From Pycnococcus provasolii (lineage: Eukaryota > Chlorophyta > Pseudoscourfieldiophyceae > Pseudoscourfieldiales), in NCBI GenBank assembly GCA_049487715.1, contig CP150555.1, positions 1 through 64,000 on the forward strand: a stretch of 64,000 nucleotides of DNA. The letters run 5' to 3'. The notes beneath the pieces are model-generated. The model saw nothing but the letters and a program-made list of their open reading frames with translations, had not been told where the DNA came from and ran no database searches. Below are positions 1 to 9,963 of this stretch, piece by piece. Both the position numbers and the translations under genes were made by a program. The stretch's first letter is position 1, and every line of letters begins with the position of its first letter.

Positions 1-258
1 CCCTAACCCTAACCCTAACCCTAACCCTAACCCTAACCCTAACCCTAACCCTAACCCTAACCCTAACCCTAACCCTAACCCTAACCCTAACCCTAACCCT
101 AACCCTAACCCTAACCCTAACCCTAACCCTAACCCTAACCCTAACCCTAACCCTAACCCTAACCCTAACCCTAACCCTAACCCTAACCCTAACCCTAACC
201 CTAACCCTAACCCTAACCCTAACCCTAACCCTAGCCCTAACCCTAACCCTAACCCTAA
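1..258. repeat. Telomere repeat array (CCCTAA)n
   Basis: About 43 tandem CCCTAA units start at base 1, read as the C-rich strand, so the chromosome end lies to the left and the G-strand repeat is TTAGGG. One variant unit (CCCTAG) lies near 230. From about 257 the pattern decays into ATTGTAACCCTAATTG and then unique subtelomeric sequence. TTAGGG telomeres occur in many eukaryotes, including several algal groups, so the repeat alone does not name the lineage. Confidence 0.98.
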
Positions 259-382
259 TTGTAACCCTAATTGCCAGGCTGGCAGTTTGACCCACATGTT
301 GAAAAAAAAATTTCGCCTCCGGTATGCGGCCGACCGTCGGCCAGCGTCGTGCAGAACGAAGCCAATAATAACAGCCATTTTT
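255..382 (+). repeat. Subtelomeric repeat, copy 1 (telomere-proximal)
   Basis: This block begins with ATTGTAACCCTAATTGCC and continues through an A9 run and a CG-rich stretch to GAACGAAGCCAATAA. Nearly the same sequence recurs at about 1203-1336, with a few substitutions and a small indel. Both copies follow telomere-like repeats, so they probably mark an earlier telomere junction that was duplicated. Confidence 0.85.
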
Positions 383-1149
383 TTCACCCGCCGTTTCCGG
401 CGATATCTTGTCATATCACCAAGTAGCGCGGTAATGCCGTAATGTTATGTTGTTAAAAGTTATGGCCGCAAGGCTCGAGACCCGCGCATTTTTGCGTATT
501 CAACGCATAAAAGCAGATTGGGCATTTCATGCGTTGCCTTTCACGCTCCAACTCTTTGCGATCTTGCTAGCGCTGATGCTCATGCTCACGCTTCATCTCT
601 TTGAGGAGTACAAGCTCCCTTGTGTGCTCATTGAAAGCGCAAGAAGATTTTTCGTCTCATAACTATCTATCTAGGTGTTCGTTTGACTTGATTTTTCCCT
701 CAAACGGTCGCGCTTGAGGTGTTACGAGACACTATACTAGCATTTGTTAGCATCTTCAACCTCTACATAGTAATGGATAACTTTAAAGTTGTGAAAGAAG
801 CGTAAATCCTTAACATACAAACCTTCAAAGATTCAGACTCTCGAATAACGACCAATCAAGGATCCCCGTTCTATCCTAATCAACAACAACCAATGAAGGA
901 TCCCCTCTCAACCAAATGTGCATGTTAATATCCTTCGCCTTAATCGCCTACCCGGGTACCCTAACCCCCTCACCGTCTTTTGGTTCTGGCGGACCACTTG
1001 AGCCTTGCAATCCCTTGCACAACTTGTTGTCCCCCGGTTCCATGTCGGCCACGGGAGATGAGCGACGAAGAGCTCGAAAACTCGGTGAGTACCTGAAACA
1101 CATGCCCTTGCACCTATCCCGCAACAACCCACCCTACCCAGAAGAGGTT
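383..1149. other. Subtelomeric spacer, no gene supported
   Basis: This stretch is richer in A+T than the rest of the window and has only short open frames without recognisable domains. I see no coding signal, RNA gene or clear repeat here. Confidence 0.6.
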
Positions 1150-1336
1150 ATTGTAACCCTAATTGTAACCCTAATTGTAACCCTAATTGTCACCCTAATT
1201 GTAACCCTAACCTTAATTGCCAGGCTGGCAGTTTGACCCACATGTTGAAAAAAAAATTTGCCTCCGGTGTGCGGCCGACAGTCTGCCAGTGTCTTGCAGA
1301 ACGAAGCCAATAACATTATAACAACAGTCATTTTTT
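1150..1336 (+). repeat. Interstitial telomere-like repeats plus subtelomeric repeat copy 2
   Basis: Five or so units of ATTGTAACCCTA (one with GTCACCCTA) run from about 1150 to 1215. They lead directly into a second copy of the 255-382 block, including its A-rich run and the GAACGAAGCCAATAA end. Short frames here that encode repeated TLIV/VTIR residues are translations of this repeat, not genes. Confidence 0.85.
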
Positions 1337-2544
1337 AGGCAGTTAGGTTTGATTCGATCCGTGGACAGACCCGGTTCCATGACTGAAACCTATACTCTCT
1401 ACAGACGTGAACTTGACCTTAACGGCCTTAAGTGAAGTTACGCTGGAAGTATATATGAAGTAGTAAGAACCACTGGTAGTGGCCACCACTGGGAATCAGT
1501 TTGGTCTCCCCTCTGACTACGGAAAAGGTAGACAAAGAGTAGAATGATCGATTACAAGATACTCATCGGACGAGCCCATCTAGTGGCTCGCCCACAGGAC
1601 GCCTCTGGGCCGACCAGCGACCTCAGGAGACACCTCTTCACCACCGTAGAAGTGGCGGTAAGGCCTTCAATCAAATCTCATCCAAATCCAACCCAATATC
1701 TTCACCAATAGGTAAATCTGGAGCCAGGGAGCCGCCACTCCTTCACATGTCACAAAACCACGTGGCGGAACTCCGAAACCAAACTCACCTGAAACCCCTA
1801 AAGCATAACCCTAGACAGAAACCCAGTCCGGGAGCCCAAAAACCGATTCCAAGGCACCCGATCATAAACCTATAAACCCCAATCCATCAAAACCCCAAAA
1901 CAGAACCTGCGAGAACCAAACGCCCTCGCTCACCGCCTCTGCGGCTTCAAAACTTGCGAGTTGTGCTTCACCCCACCAATGGATCTCGAAGACATCCTCA
2001 AGAGATCCTTGTCCTCTTTAAAAGCTTCCCCGTAGACGAGGATGCGTCTTGCCTCTGTCATTTCGTCGTCATCGCCCCACGGGACAATTATTGTTGTAAG
2101 AGATTTATTTATATTAGTTATCGCTTGTGCTCTTTGAGTTGTATTTGTGATTCGTTTGCACCGCTTCGCCCTTGAAGTTGTTAAGCGCTGCATTTTCAAA
2201 GTCTAGCCGACAACGCACCGCCACGCTTTACCGCCAAAATGTCTTTGCAGTCGTTTTCTCAGCCTCGTTCGAACCGCTTGCTGATATGACTTTTCTTCGT
2301 AATTCGTATGCTTTTAGAAGACTCTGCATGTGGTGCACGCTCGTCTGGCTTTTTTAGCTCGAAGTTTTCAATGCCACCAAGGGTATCGACGTGAGCGCTT
2401 GCGCGCATTTGCACAATCTTGTCCGATTGGCTAGCGATTTTGGCCTCTGACACAAAGAACCACACTTCTGTGTCAACGACCAAAATCTTTCACTAGTAAT
2501 AGTGCGAAGGCACGAAAAATAACTGTGAAAAACATGGGAAGGAA
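1337..2544. other. Subtelomeric region, no gene supported
   Basis: Short open frames exist on both strands but none has a recognisable domain or a convincing length. A brief coding-like run starts with an ATG at 1979 on the + strand and ends after 18 codons; it could be the relic of a degraded gene. Otherwise I see nothing supportable. Confidence 0.5.
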
Positions 2545-2572
2545 ACTCCGTTCCATTTACTGACTGAGCACA
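2545..2572 (-). repeat. 3'-end repeat family, partial copy
   Basis: Read on the minus strand this is a GCTCAGTCAGTAAATGGAAC block. It resembles the first block of the repeat at 13837, 54527 and 59616. It starts 27 bases beyond the stop of the S1-domain gene, in the sense direction of that gene. The rest of the repeat is not recognisable here, so this is the weakest member. Confidence 0.4.
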
Positions 2573-2598
2573 TTATTGCCTTGCTCGTTAGCTCTGCT

Positions 2599-3690
2599 TT
2601 AATATACTTTTTTGGCCACGCGCTTCACCATCGCCTTCATATCATCCGTGGACACGGTCGGTTCCGTGATGACGTGAACTTCCTGGCACATGCGCCCAGC
2701 ACGCGCAATCAAGTTGTAGCCATCCTCCACCTTCTGGTTTGTCAACCAGAGCTCGAGGTCTTGTGACACGACGCGGCTCTCCTGCGCCTGTCTTCCCGCA
2801 GTCACCTTGATGATGCCATCCTCGTCGATGAGCTTCTCGACAAGCTCAAGCAGACCAGGGAGAGGAGCGCCCATAGGAACGACTTTGGCCTCGTCGAACA
2901 CGGGAGGAAGCAACGTGTCCAGCGTCTCAAGCAGAGGGTCCATCTGCGTTTGCTTGAGCGAAAGCTTCAGCCGATTCGTCATTTCGTCGTATTCCACAAG
3001 CTTCACCACCACGCGCTGACCTTTTTGAAGAACTTGGTCAGGATGCTGGATGCGATCCCAACTGATGTCCTGCTTCAGGCACAAGCCCACGACGCCGTTC
3101 AGTTTTCCACTTTCATCCTCAAGGTCGACGAAGGCGCCAAAGTCCGTGAGGTTGCGCACGCGCCCGGGGACATTCTCACCCACGCTGTGGCTGTTCATGT
3201 AGTCGATGACGTTCACAGAACGCTCGCTCAGCAAGATGGACTCCGACGCACGGTTCGTATCCATGACGATGACGCGAACTTCCGAGCCGACGATTCCCGT
3301 TAGGATCTGCACTTTACGCCAGCTCTCGAGGGTCGTCTCCTCGCCGTACGCGACACCCTCCGCCCAGAAGCGCGCTGGATCCACCTGGCTGACTGGTACA
3401 AATCCTTGGTACGATACGTCTCCGTCGTCGATGCCGACCACAAGACCGCCCCGGTTGGCAAACTCCGCCTTGCCGGTGAGCACCCTCTTCTCTCGCATCG
3501 CCTTACGCGCCGCCGACCACATCGCCTTTTTCTCGAGGCTCCATTCCTGCCCGTCCGACCCGCTCCCTGGCTGTTTGACCTCCGCGCACGTGCGCGTAGC
3601 CCTCCTCCTCGACGTCGTAAGCGCGCGCCTGGTCGCCCCACTTCTGTGCCCTGTGGTTGCGTTGGTGGTTGCGTGCGATGTCGCCATCAT
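2599..3690 (-). CDS. Plastid-type S1-domain RNA-binding protein (RLSB/PDE338-like)
   Basis: The likely protein has 363 residues, starting at the ATG at 3690; the open frame extends further upstream, but that part looks like untranslated leader. The first 40 or so residues are rich in S, T, A and R, like a chloroplast transit peptide. A degenerate S1 fold is followed by a clear S1 domain with VPGRVRNLTDFGAFVDLEDE. The C-terminal part, with VVSQDLELWLTN and an IARAGR stretch, resembles plant plastid S1 proteins of the PDE338/RLSB type, known for binding plastid mRNAs such as rbcL. A role in plastid RNA binding or translation is inferred. Ribosomal protein S1 is the main alternative, but it normally carries three good S1 repeats. 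Confidence 0.75.
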   Translation of the reverse strand: MMATSHATTNATTGHRSGATRRALTTSRRRATRTCAEVKQPGSGSDGQEWSLEKKAMWSAARKAMREKRVLTGKAEFANRGGLVVGIDDGDVSYQGFVPVSQVDPARFWAEGVAYGEETTLESWRKVQILTGIVGSEVRVIVMDTNRASESILLSERSVNVIDYMNSHSVGENVPGRVRNLTDFGAFVDLEDESGKLNGVVGLCLKQDISWDRIQHPDQVLQKGQRVVVKLVEYDEMTNRLKLSLKQTQMDPLLETLDTLLPPVFDEAKVVPMGAPLPGLLELVEKLIDEDGIIKVTAGRQAQESRVVSQDLELWLTNQKVEDGYNLIARAGRMCQEVHVITEPTVSTDDMKAMVKRVAKKVY

Positions 3691-4026
3691 CCTACAGCTC
3701 CGTTGTGTGTTGATGAGTGTACTCTGCCGTGGGGGGAGGGGGAGGGGGGAGGCTGGAAAGCGGATATGGGGAGGGGAGGGGAGGGCCCCTAATTCGCAGC
3801 GAGTGGTCGTTAGGGACTCGCGGGATTCTTCAGACAAGATCGGGGCGACGCGAGGATGGGGGGCGGGCCTTTCTCGGCACTCGGCTTCCCCCCAAACCCC
3901 GAAAATCCTCCTCCTCTGTTCTCCTCCTCAGTTCTCCTCCTCACAGGCACGCTTGACGCCGATCCGCCAAAACAAAAGTGTCCCCTCTCCCTCAGGTCAC
4001 TTTGCCTGGAAGGGAAAAAGGGGGCG
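3691..4026. promoter_or_regulatory. Divergent intergenic region (S1 protein / GT29-1)
   Basis: This 336-bp spacer separates two divergent genes and must hold both promoters. It has a G-rich stretch (GGGGGAGGGGGAGGGGGGAGG) near 3730-3751 with potential to form a quadruplex. It also has a pyrimidine-rich stretch with a repeated CTCCTCCTC pattern near 3909-3941. No TATA box is obvious. Confidence 0.45.
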
Positions 4027-6474
4027 ATGGCCACCACGCCCATGTTCACGGCGGCGAGGCGCGGCAAGCCGAGCAAGAACAGGCTTGGATGGGTCGCGGT
4101 GCTCGGAGCTGTGCTGCTTATGATGGCGCTAAGAGCCTCCGTGCTTGGCGCCGTCAGGAGGAGCATCGCGAGATCCTCGACGAGCGACGGCCGCGCAACC
4201 TCAACGGGACATACCAAGGAGGCGGCGTTAAGGGACAGGGACGAAGGTGCCCTTGACGAAGACGACGCCGATGCCGAGGAAGATAAGCTCGCGGATGAAG
4301 AGGAGGAGGGCCTTGCTGCGGAGGATGCCCAGGCGTTATACGCGTCGAACGAAAAGCTCGACACGGAAGCCTCTCTGGCCGAGCTTCCGCACGTTGTCGA
4401 CGACGAGGCGCTACCCAGAAAGCACAGAAGACGGCGCGCGCCTCGCCTAGGAAACTCGGAAGATGTGCACAGCGTCGTTGTTGGCCGGCAAGGTGCGACT
4501 GTCATCAAGGAGCGTCCGCTCGTGCCAGGCGCCGTTCGTATCGCGCACAAGCAAAGCTCCGCTGAGCAGAGGCAAGGTGATGAGGTGCTAAGTGAAAACT
4601 TCATGCGTCTGAGCCGTGGCGATCAAGACGGCAACGACCAAGACGATCAGGTTGCGAATTCGCTTGGAGGTGATGGTTCTACCGCTCGGATGAGACAGCG
4701 TCGAAATAGTCGCGAGGATGCTGAGCGTATCCATTATCGAGGCGAGTTTGGCAAGCTGATGGAGAAGCGCGGAGGACGTCTTGTGGATGGCGAGAGCGTG
4801 ATTGACAGTGCCGCATTCATGTGCAAGCACATGAATCAGTGCGATAGATTCAATGCCAAGGTGGCAAAGCTACGTGACAAGGAAAACCAGAAGAAGGCGG
4901 TTGAGGTGCAGCGACAGTCGAGACGCGTGCGACTTAGCGAGAACTGGAGCGTGCGCGTCGCGTCGATGGGCAGCGCGTTCGAGGAATGTCAGGTTCGACA
5001 GGATGACAACGTTGACGGTGCCTCGACGACGACACGCGACGATGTGGGATCGACGTTGTCTCTGTCACCTGCGAACGCGCAGATCGAGGCTGTTCGACGC
5101 TGCTCGCGTGCCGTCATGAAGGAGATGAACCTCAAGGACGTTGATGAGAAGACGATTCTCACAGCTGTCACGGCACATCTCCGCTTCGAGCTCACCAAGG
5201 CGATGAAGTCTGTGGTTGCAAACGAGGTGGGTCAGCTGAGGAGAGGTGGGAACCAGGAGGATGTGCAGAAAAAATTCGTCGAGGCGATGACCATACTAGC
5301 GCAGAAGCGTTTCGATGAGGCGGAGGGGTACGGCAGCCAGTTCACCGCCGACAATGCCGCAAACGAGGCACGCGATGAAAATGGCATGACTGCGGCGATG
5401 CGGCGGGCTGTGGTGCACAGCTGGCGAGCAAGAAACGTTACGGAGGACAATGCCATGAACCAAGAATGCTGGGAGCAGATGGAAAAGTCCAAAACACGCT
5501 TCCTCGTGACAAAGGCTGACAAAACGGGGAGAGCCGTGCCGTCGAATCGCACCACGCAAGAAACCGACGGCAGCGGTGGCAGCGGTGGCACAGCGGCGGC
5601 GTCGCGATGCGCCATGGTCACGCACCTGCGTCAATTTTTGTGCGAAGGATGCCCTGTTCCAGCTATGGGAGACTTGCTAAGCTGGCAGGATGTGAAGCCC
5701 GTTTTGACGATTCGAAGTACACGCGTGTTTGGCGATGCGGTGCACCGCTTCGAATTTCCAAAGCCGATACTCAAGCTATTGCCCGTGGAAGATCGCAGCG
5801 AGTCGTACAGCAGCTGTGCGGTGGTTGCAAACAGCGCTAGCGTGCTGCGTGGATCGAACTATGGCTTTCACATTGACAGCCACGATGCGGTGTTCCGTGT
5901 GAACTATGCGCCAACCAAGGGATTCGAGGAGCGCGTGGGTGAGCGAACGACGTACGACATTGTGAATGCCGCGCTGGCTAAGAAGTTCGTCGAAGGCGAT
6001 GCGAATCCATTTCGCCTCATCAACAGTACTCTAGTCCTTGCTGAAACTGCGGCGGAGACTGTGCGCAGGACGATCGTGGAGGATTTCCTGCGCATGTTCT
6101 CTGGAGCAAACCTCGAGCGTAGTCACGCAGTTATGCTTTCGCCCGATCTTGGCACTTCCATCGACGAAAATTGGAGCACGGTCGCTGGTGCCGTCGTTTC
6201 TGCACGGATGCATGGAAGCAGTGTCACCGTCGGTAAGACGCCGATGTCATTCGTGGCTGCCCACTTGGCTTTGCAGATGTGCTCCATGGTTCACCTTTAC
6301 GGCTTTCACAGCGCGAAGGGGAGAAGGAGTGGACACTCATATTTCACTCCTTCCGGCTCGCCGGCGAATCCCACGCAGGGCGAAGCTATGCACGTCGCGT
6401 ACGAAGCACTGAGACAGATGGCACTCTGGCCCGGCAGTGACGTCAGATTAAGGATGCACGTGCACAAAGGATAA
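4027..6474 (+). CDS. GT29 (sialyltransferase-like) type II membrane glycosyltransferase
   Basis: The protein has 815 residues from the ATG at 4027; the frame is open further upstream, but this start places a membrane segment (WVAVLGAVLLMMALRA) at about residue 23, as in Golgi type II enzymes. A long charged stem of about 570 residues follows. The catalytic part lies at the C-terminus. The sialylmotif-L equivalent begins near residue 597 (CAVVANSA, then HIDSHDAVFRVNYAPT and a GERTT end). Motif S is near 729-760 (ending VHLYGFH), an HSYFTP motif III near 770, and an HxxxE motif near 788. A CEGCP cysteine motif precedes the catalytic domain. GT29 enzymes transfer sialic acid in animals; in algae the donor and acceptor are unknown. 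It converges on another GT29 gene 95 bp away. Confidence 0.85.
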   Translation: MATTPMFTAARRGKPSKNRLGWVAVLGAVLLMMALRASVLGAVRRSIARSSTSDGRATSTGHTKEAALRDRDEGALDEDDADAEEDKLADEEEEGLAAEDAQALYASNEKLDTEASLAELPHVVDDEALPRKHRRRRAPRLGNSEDVHSVVVGRQGATVIKERPLVPGAVRIAHKQSSAEQRQGDEVLSENFMRLSRGDQDGNDQDDQVANSLGGDGSTARMRQRRNSREDAERIHYRGEFGKLMEKRGGRLVDGESVIDSAAFMCKHMNQCDRFNAKVAKLRDKENQKKAVEVQRQSRRVRLSENWSVRVASMGSAFEECQVRQDDNVDGASTTTRDDVGSTLSLSPANAQIEAVRRCSRAVMKEMNLKDVDEKTILTAVTAHLRFELTKAMKSVVANEVGQLRRGGNQEDVQKKFVEAMTILAQKRFDEAEGYGSQFTADNAANEARDENGMTAAMRRAVVHSWRARNVTEDNAMNQECWEQMEKSKTRFLVTKADKTGRAVPSNRTTQETDGSGGSGGTAAASRCAMVTHLRQFLCEGCPVPAMGDLLSWQDVKPVLTIRSTRVFGDAVHRFEFPKPILKLLPVEDRSESYSSCAVVANSASVLRGSNYGFHIDSHDAVFRVNYAPTKGFEERVGERTTYDIVNAALAKKFVEGDANPFRLINSTLVLAETAAETVRRTIVEDFLRMFSGANLERSHAVMLSPDLGTSIDENWSTVAGAVVSARMHGSSVTVGKTPMSFVAAHLALQMCSMVHLYGFHSAKGRRSGHSYFTPSGSPANPTQGEAMHVAYEALRQMALWPGSDVRLRMHVHKG

Positions 6475-6569
6475 TTGTGATCGTGTTGATGTACCGTCTG
6501 CATTAGCATGCTGGCCTTTTATTTCAACAAATGTGTAAGAACAATGTATGCAGTACATTTACAAGTAGT

Positions 6570-8249
6570 TCAATAGCTTTGAAGAATCTCACTCACGTCG
6601 TCCCACGGCAAGCAGTCTGGGTGCTCACGAATCGAAGCCTCGGAACAGATCTGCGACGCGCCACCGTTGCAGAACTCGCCACGTGCACATGGCCGAAAGC
6701 AACTCCTACGTTGGTCGCCATACGGCAGAGTCGGAAGTTGCTCATTCCACGACGAAGTGTCCGTCTTCTGCGCATCGGCGGCAGGAGTCGACTTCACCTT
6801 CTGGCGTCGTGACGATGCGCGCGAAGTAGGTGCACTTGTTTGCGACGCATGCGACGCATGCGATGCTCGCGACGACGATGAAGATGACGATGAAGAGCGC
6901 GACGAAGAGCGATCCGCAGCTGTGAGAAAGGCGTGATGCCCGCTGCCGGCGTGATGATCGCCGCCACCGCCGCCGCCGCCGTGACCTTGCCGGCCAGCTG
7001 GCTGAATCATGCGCAAAACACCAGAGGCTGTATTTGCGTGCAGCCTTCGTCCACCGCGCCCACCCCAGCCTGTATAATTGCTCCAGTACTCGCGCGGTGC
7101 CCACCGGCGCAGCCCTGGGGAACCTCCAGGCGGCCCATGGCCGTAGCAGTGTCCGCGACTGGGAACAGGGTACGGCGGCGCCGCGACATTCGGCGCGGCG
7201 GAGAAGGTTGTATCGCACGTCGCCGCAGCCTGCCCGTTCACTTCAGGACATCCTTCGCAGATTTGGTTGAGAACACAAGCATGCGCGTACCGAATGCGTC
7301 CTGCCGACGATCGTAGCAGGTTAAGCACCATGGGCCACTCACCACCATCGCGCGTGTGCTGCGACTTTCGCGGCGTGTAGTCGTCGTGGTAGTGGTACGT
7401 CATGTACCCGCGCCAAGAGCGTACAAACCCGAATAGACGCACGCAGTCGCAAAGCTCGAGCGCTAGGCGTATGCCAAAGTACCCATTCGTGGGGTGAGTG
7501 TTGTCGGACGTGACGACGCGCTTGTAGAAAGCTGGCGATATGGCGTAGAGGCGCTCGTTTGGACGACCTTGCAGGTGGTTTTCCACCTCTGCGAGCATCG
7601 TTTCCGTCGTCACGTGCTGCAGAACAATCTCGTCGTCGTTTTCGCGGTATCCAAAGTTTTCGCGGTTGACAAGGCGTATTGTCGTGCGCCTGCCGACAAA
7701 GTCCTCAAGTCCCTCCGTGTGTGCAGTGTTGAACCGAATAACAGCGTCGTGGTCGTCGATGTACGCGCCAAGCTTGCGCAGTCGAAGAATGCCCGCAGAT
7801 GCGACGACGGCGCAGGTGCGATACGAGGCAGTTGCAAGCGGATCGCGCTCAGGCAGCACCTGGTGCAAGGCTTGTGAAACCTTTCCCACCACACGCATGT
7901 GGTTCTGCACCGTGTCGCCGACGCGATACGCGGTCCTTGCCATCGCTACAGGCTTGTTGTTTCCCGCGTTGGGCCGCGTGACGCGTGAGGCGCACGCGTT
8001 TGTGTTCGTCTGTGATCGCGGTTGTGTTGCCGCCACTGCCGCCGCACGTGGCCTTCTCTGTGCCAAGCCTCGTTGCAAGGGCCGTGCTGCGGCAGAATCA
8101 GCCGCTCTCCTTGCGTTATCTGCGTGCACCTCGGCCGCCGTTTCGTACTCGGCAATCGTTCCGTACCTCCACGCGCCGTACGCCCTGAGCACGAGCACGA
8201 GCAGCAGGAGCGTGAGCGTAGTGGCTGTGAGCAAGCGTCGCGTCGACAT
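6570..8249 (-). CDS. GT29 (sialyltransferase-like) type II membrane glycosyltransferase with Cys-rich tail
   Basis: The protein has 559 residues. A short cytoplasmic end precedes a membrane anchor at about residues 6-23 (LLTATTLTLLLLVLVL). The catalytic domain is N-terminal: motif L begins near residue 146 (CAVVASAG, then IDDHDAVIRFNTAHTEG and GRRTT). Motif S follows (TNGYFGIRLALELCD, ending VRLFGF), and a YHYHDDY segment fits motif III. A CEGCP cysteine motif comes after the catalytic domain, followed by a G/H/S-rich low-complexity linker and a cysteine-rich end (CFRPCARGEFCNGG). The first GT29 gene has the opposite order, with stem first and catalytic domain last. The donor sugar cannot be deduced. 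The gene is convergent with GT29-1 and divergent from the C2-domain gene. Confidence 0.85.
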   Translation of the reverse strand: MSTRRLLTATTLTLLLLVLVLRAYGAWRYGTIAEYETAAEVHADNARRAADSAAARPLQRGLAQRRPRAAAVAATQPRSQTNTNACASRVTRPNAGNNKPVAMARTAYRVGDTVQNHMRVVGKVSQALHQVLPERDPLATASYRTCAVVASAGILRLRKLGAYIDDHDAVIRFNTAHTEGLEDFVGRRTTIRLVNRENFGYRENDDEIVLQHVTTETMLAEVENHLQGRPNERLYAISPAFYKRVVTSDNTHPTNGYFGIRLALELCDCVRLFGFVRSWRGYMTYHYHDDYTPRKSQHTRDGGEWPMVLNLLRSSAGRIRYAHACVLNQICEGCPEVNGQAAATCDTTFSAAPNVAAPPYPVPSRGHCYGHGPPGGSPGLRRWAPREYWSNYTGWGGRGGRRLHANTASGVLRMIQPAGRQGHGGGGGGGDHHAGSGHHAFLTAADRSSSRSSSSSSSSSRASHASHASQTSAPTSRASSRRQKVKSTPAADAQKTDTSSWNEQLPTLPYGDQRRSCFRPCARGEFCNGGASQICSEASIREHPDCLPWDDVSEILQSY

Positions 8250-8595
8250 ACTATTGCTGCGCTGCGAGTGCGTGAGCCGGCGGAGATCGATCTGCCTGGG
8301 AGGCTGGTCAAAACCAAGAGGGCGACGAGGAGAGAGGAGGAGGGAGGAAGGTGAGGGAGGAGGACTGTTTTAGTGTTTTTCCTTTGCCCTCGAGCGCACG
8401 AATGACGGAGGTGGTTGGATGTGGTGGGGATGTTGTTGCGTGGGAAATGCGCGAGGAAACCCTGAGGGAGGGGAAGATGCCTCGGCCAGCTCCTTCGTCT
8501 TTGAGCTCCTCCCTTCCCTTCCCCTCCCCTTCTGCTGTCGGGGGCACCGGACAACCACGCAGACTGGCACAGCTCTTCTTCGCATCCTTCGAAAC
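8250..8595. promoter_or_regulatory. Divergent intergenic region (GT29-2 / C2 protein)
   Basis: This 346-bp spacer between two divergent genes is purine-rich on the + strand near 8310-8370 and pyrimidine-rich near 8500-8540. No TATA box or other defined element is visible. Confidence 0.4.
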
Positions 8596-9684
8596 ATGGC
8601 TGCCCTGTGCGGACAACTCGAGGTGACGGTGCTCGCGGGGTACAACCTCAAGAACGCCGAGACCTTCACGAAGCAGGATCCGTACATCGTCTTGCAGCTT
8701 GGCAACGCGCGTTATCGAGGCAAGACATGCAACAACGGAGGAACCAATCCCACGTGGAACGAACGGTTCCACTTCACGACGACGAACGAGCTTGACCTTG
8801 CGCTCGTCGTGTGGAACTCGAATAGCATCACGTCCGACGACTGTCTTGGAAGCTGCCGCATCAGCCTCACAAAGGTGTACGAGCAGAAGGCGGACGACGT
8901 GCGTGTGCCGGTGCAGGATCCTAGCGGCAAGAGCGCAGGAGAACTTCACGTTATCATGAGGTTTACTCCAAACATGACTGCGCAGAGCATGGCCAGCCAG
9001 CCTGCCGCACCACCACCACAGGAGACGCCTGCGGCCCCTCCACCAGCACAGCCACAGGCTCCCGCCGCGCCAGCCGCGCCGCCAACTCAGCCGGTGCCTG
9101 CGGCTCGTCCTCCACAGATGCCGCCGCAGATGCCGCCGCAGATGCCCGTTGCGCAAGGCTACGCCGCACCGATGCCGCCCCAGCAGCAGCCTGGCTATGC
9201 TCCGTACGGCCAGCAGCAGCCTCCTCAAGGCTACCCGCCGCAAGGCTACGCTATGCCGCCGCAGCAGCACATGCAGCCTCAGGGATACGGCGGATACCCG
9301 CAGCAGGGGTACCCACAACAACAGCAGCCTGGATACGGATATCCGCCGCAGCAGCAGCCTGGATACGGATATCCGCCACAGCAACAGCAGCCTGGATACG
9401 GATATCCGCCGCAGCAGCAGCAGCCTGGGTATGGCGCACCGCCGCCGACGCAGTACCAGCAACCTGGCTACGGCGCTCCGGCGGGATACCCGCCGCAAGG
9501 TGGTGGGTACGGTGGTGGTGGGTACGGTGGTGGTGGGTACGGTGGTGGTGGATACAGGCCACAACAGCAGCAGGGTGGCATGATGGGAATGGGCGGCGGC
9601 GGCGGCGGCGGTGGTGGGAACATGATGATGGCGGCCGGCGCCGGCATGCTAGGCGGCATGATGCTCGGCGAGGTGTTCAAGTGA
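8596..9684 (+). CDS. C2-domain protein with GYPPQ repeats
   Basis: The protein has 362 residues from the ATG at 8596; the open frame begins upstream, but this start sits at the head of the C2 domain. Residues 1-120 form a C2 domain (LEVTVLAGYNLKNAETF, then DPYIVLQLG, and NPTWNERFHF), likely binding phospholipid with or without calcium. A Pro/Ala linker is followed by about 20 GYPPQ-type units rich in Q, Y, G and P between residues 195 and 300, then Gly-rich runs and an MMMAAGAGMLGGMMLGE end. The low-complexity half resembles the pro-rich tails of annexin VII or plant GYPP proteins and may phase-separate or bind protein partners. The exact role is unknown. Confidence 0.75.
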   Translation: MAALCGQLEVTVLAGYNLKNAETFTKQDPYIVLQLGNARYRGKTCNNGGTNPTWNERFHFTTTNELDLALVVWNSNSITSDDCLGSCRISLTKVYEQKADDVRVPVQDPSGKSAGELHVIMRFTPNMTAQSMASQPAAPPPQETPAAPPPAQPQAPAAPAAPPTQPVPAARPPQMPPQMPPQMPVAQGYAAPMPPQQQPGYAPYGQQQPPQGYPPQGYAMPPQQHMQPQGYGGYPQQGYPQQQQPGYGYPPQQQPGYGYPPQQQQPGYGYPPQQQQPGYGAPPPTQYQQPGYGAPAGYPPQGGGYGGGGYGGGGYGGGGYRPQQQQGGMMGMGGGGGGGGGNMMMAAGAGMLGGMMLGEVFK

Positions 9685-9963
9685 GAAGGAGGTGACGGGG
9701 AGTCCTAATGTTATTGAAGTGAACATTCGCACGCCTGGATGATTGGCTGATCTGGGTGATTGACACGTAAAAAAGAAAATTCAAATTTGTTCTTCTTTCT
9801 CCACTTACAGTTTTCAAAGTCATATAAGGGTGGGGCGACACCACATCTCCTCTTTTTTCTTCCTCATCATCATTCCTCATCTTCTTCATCCGCAAGCCAT
9901 ATCTGTTCTTTTCTTCTTCTTCAAAGCGTTCGCCCTTTCCATCAGTGGTTCTGCGTGCATTCA

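Noticed and set aside
916-1331. Frames with repeated TLIV or VTIR residues
   Set aside because: They are translations of the telomere-like repeats at 1150-1215.
1340-1365. tRNA B-box-like TTCGATCC
   Set aside because: No matching A box, acceptor stem or cloverleaf could be found around it.
3206-4123. 305-codon frame on the + strand across the S1 gene
   Set aside because: It is antisense to the S1 gene and the divergent promoter; long shadow frames are common in this GC-rich DNA.
8308-9564. 418-codon minus-strand frame antisense to the C2 gene
   Set aside because: The sequence is L/R-rich low complexity produced by the antisense of GYPPQ repeats.
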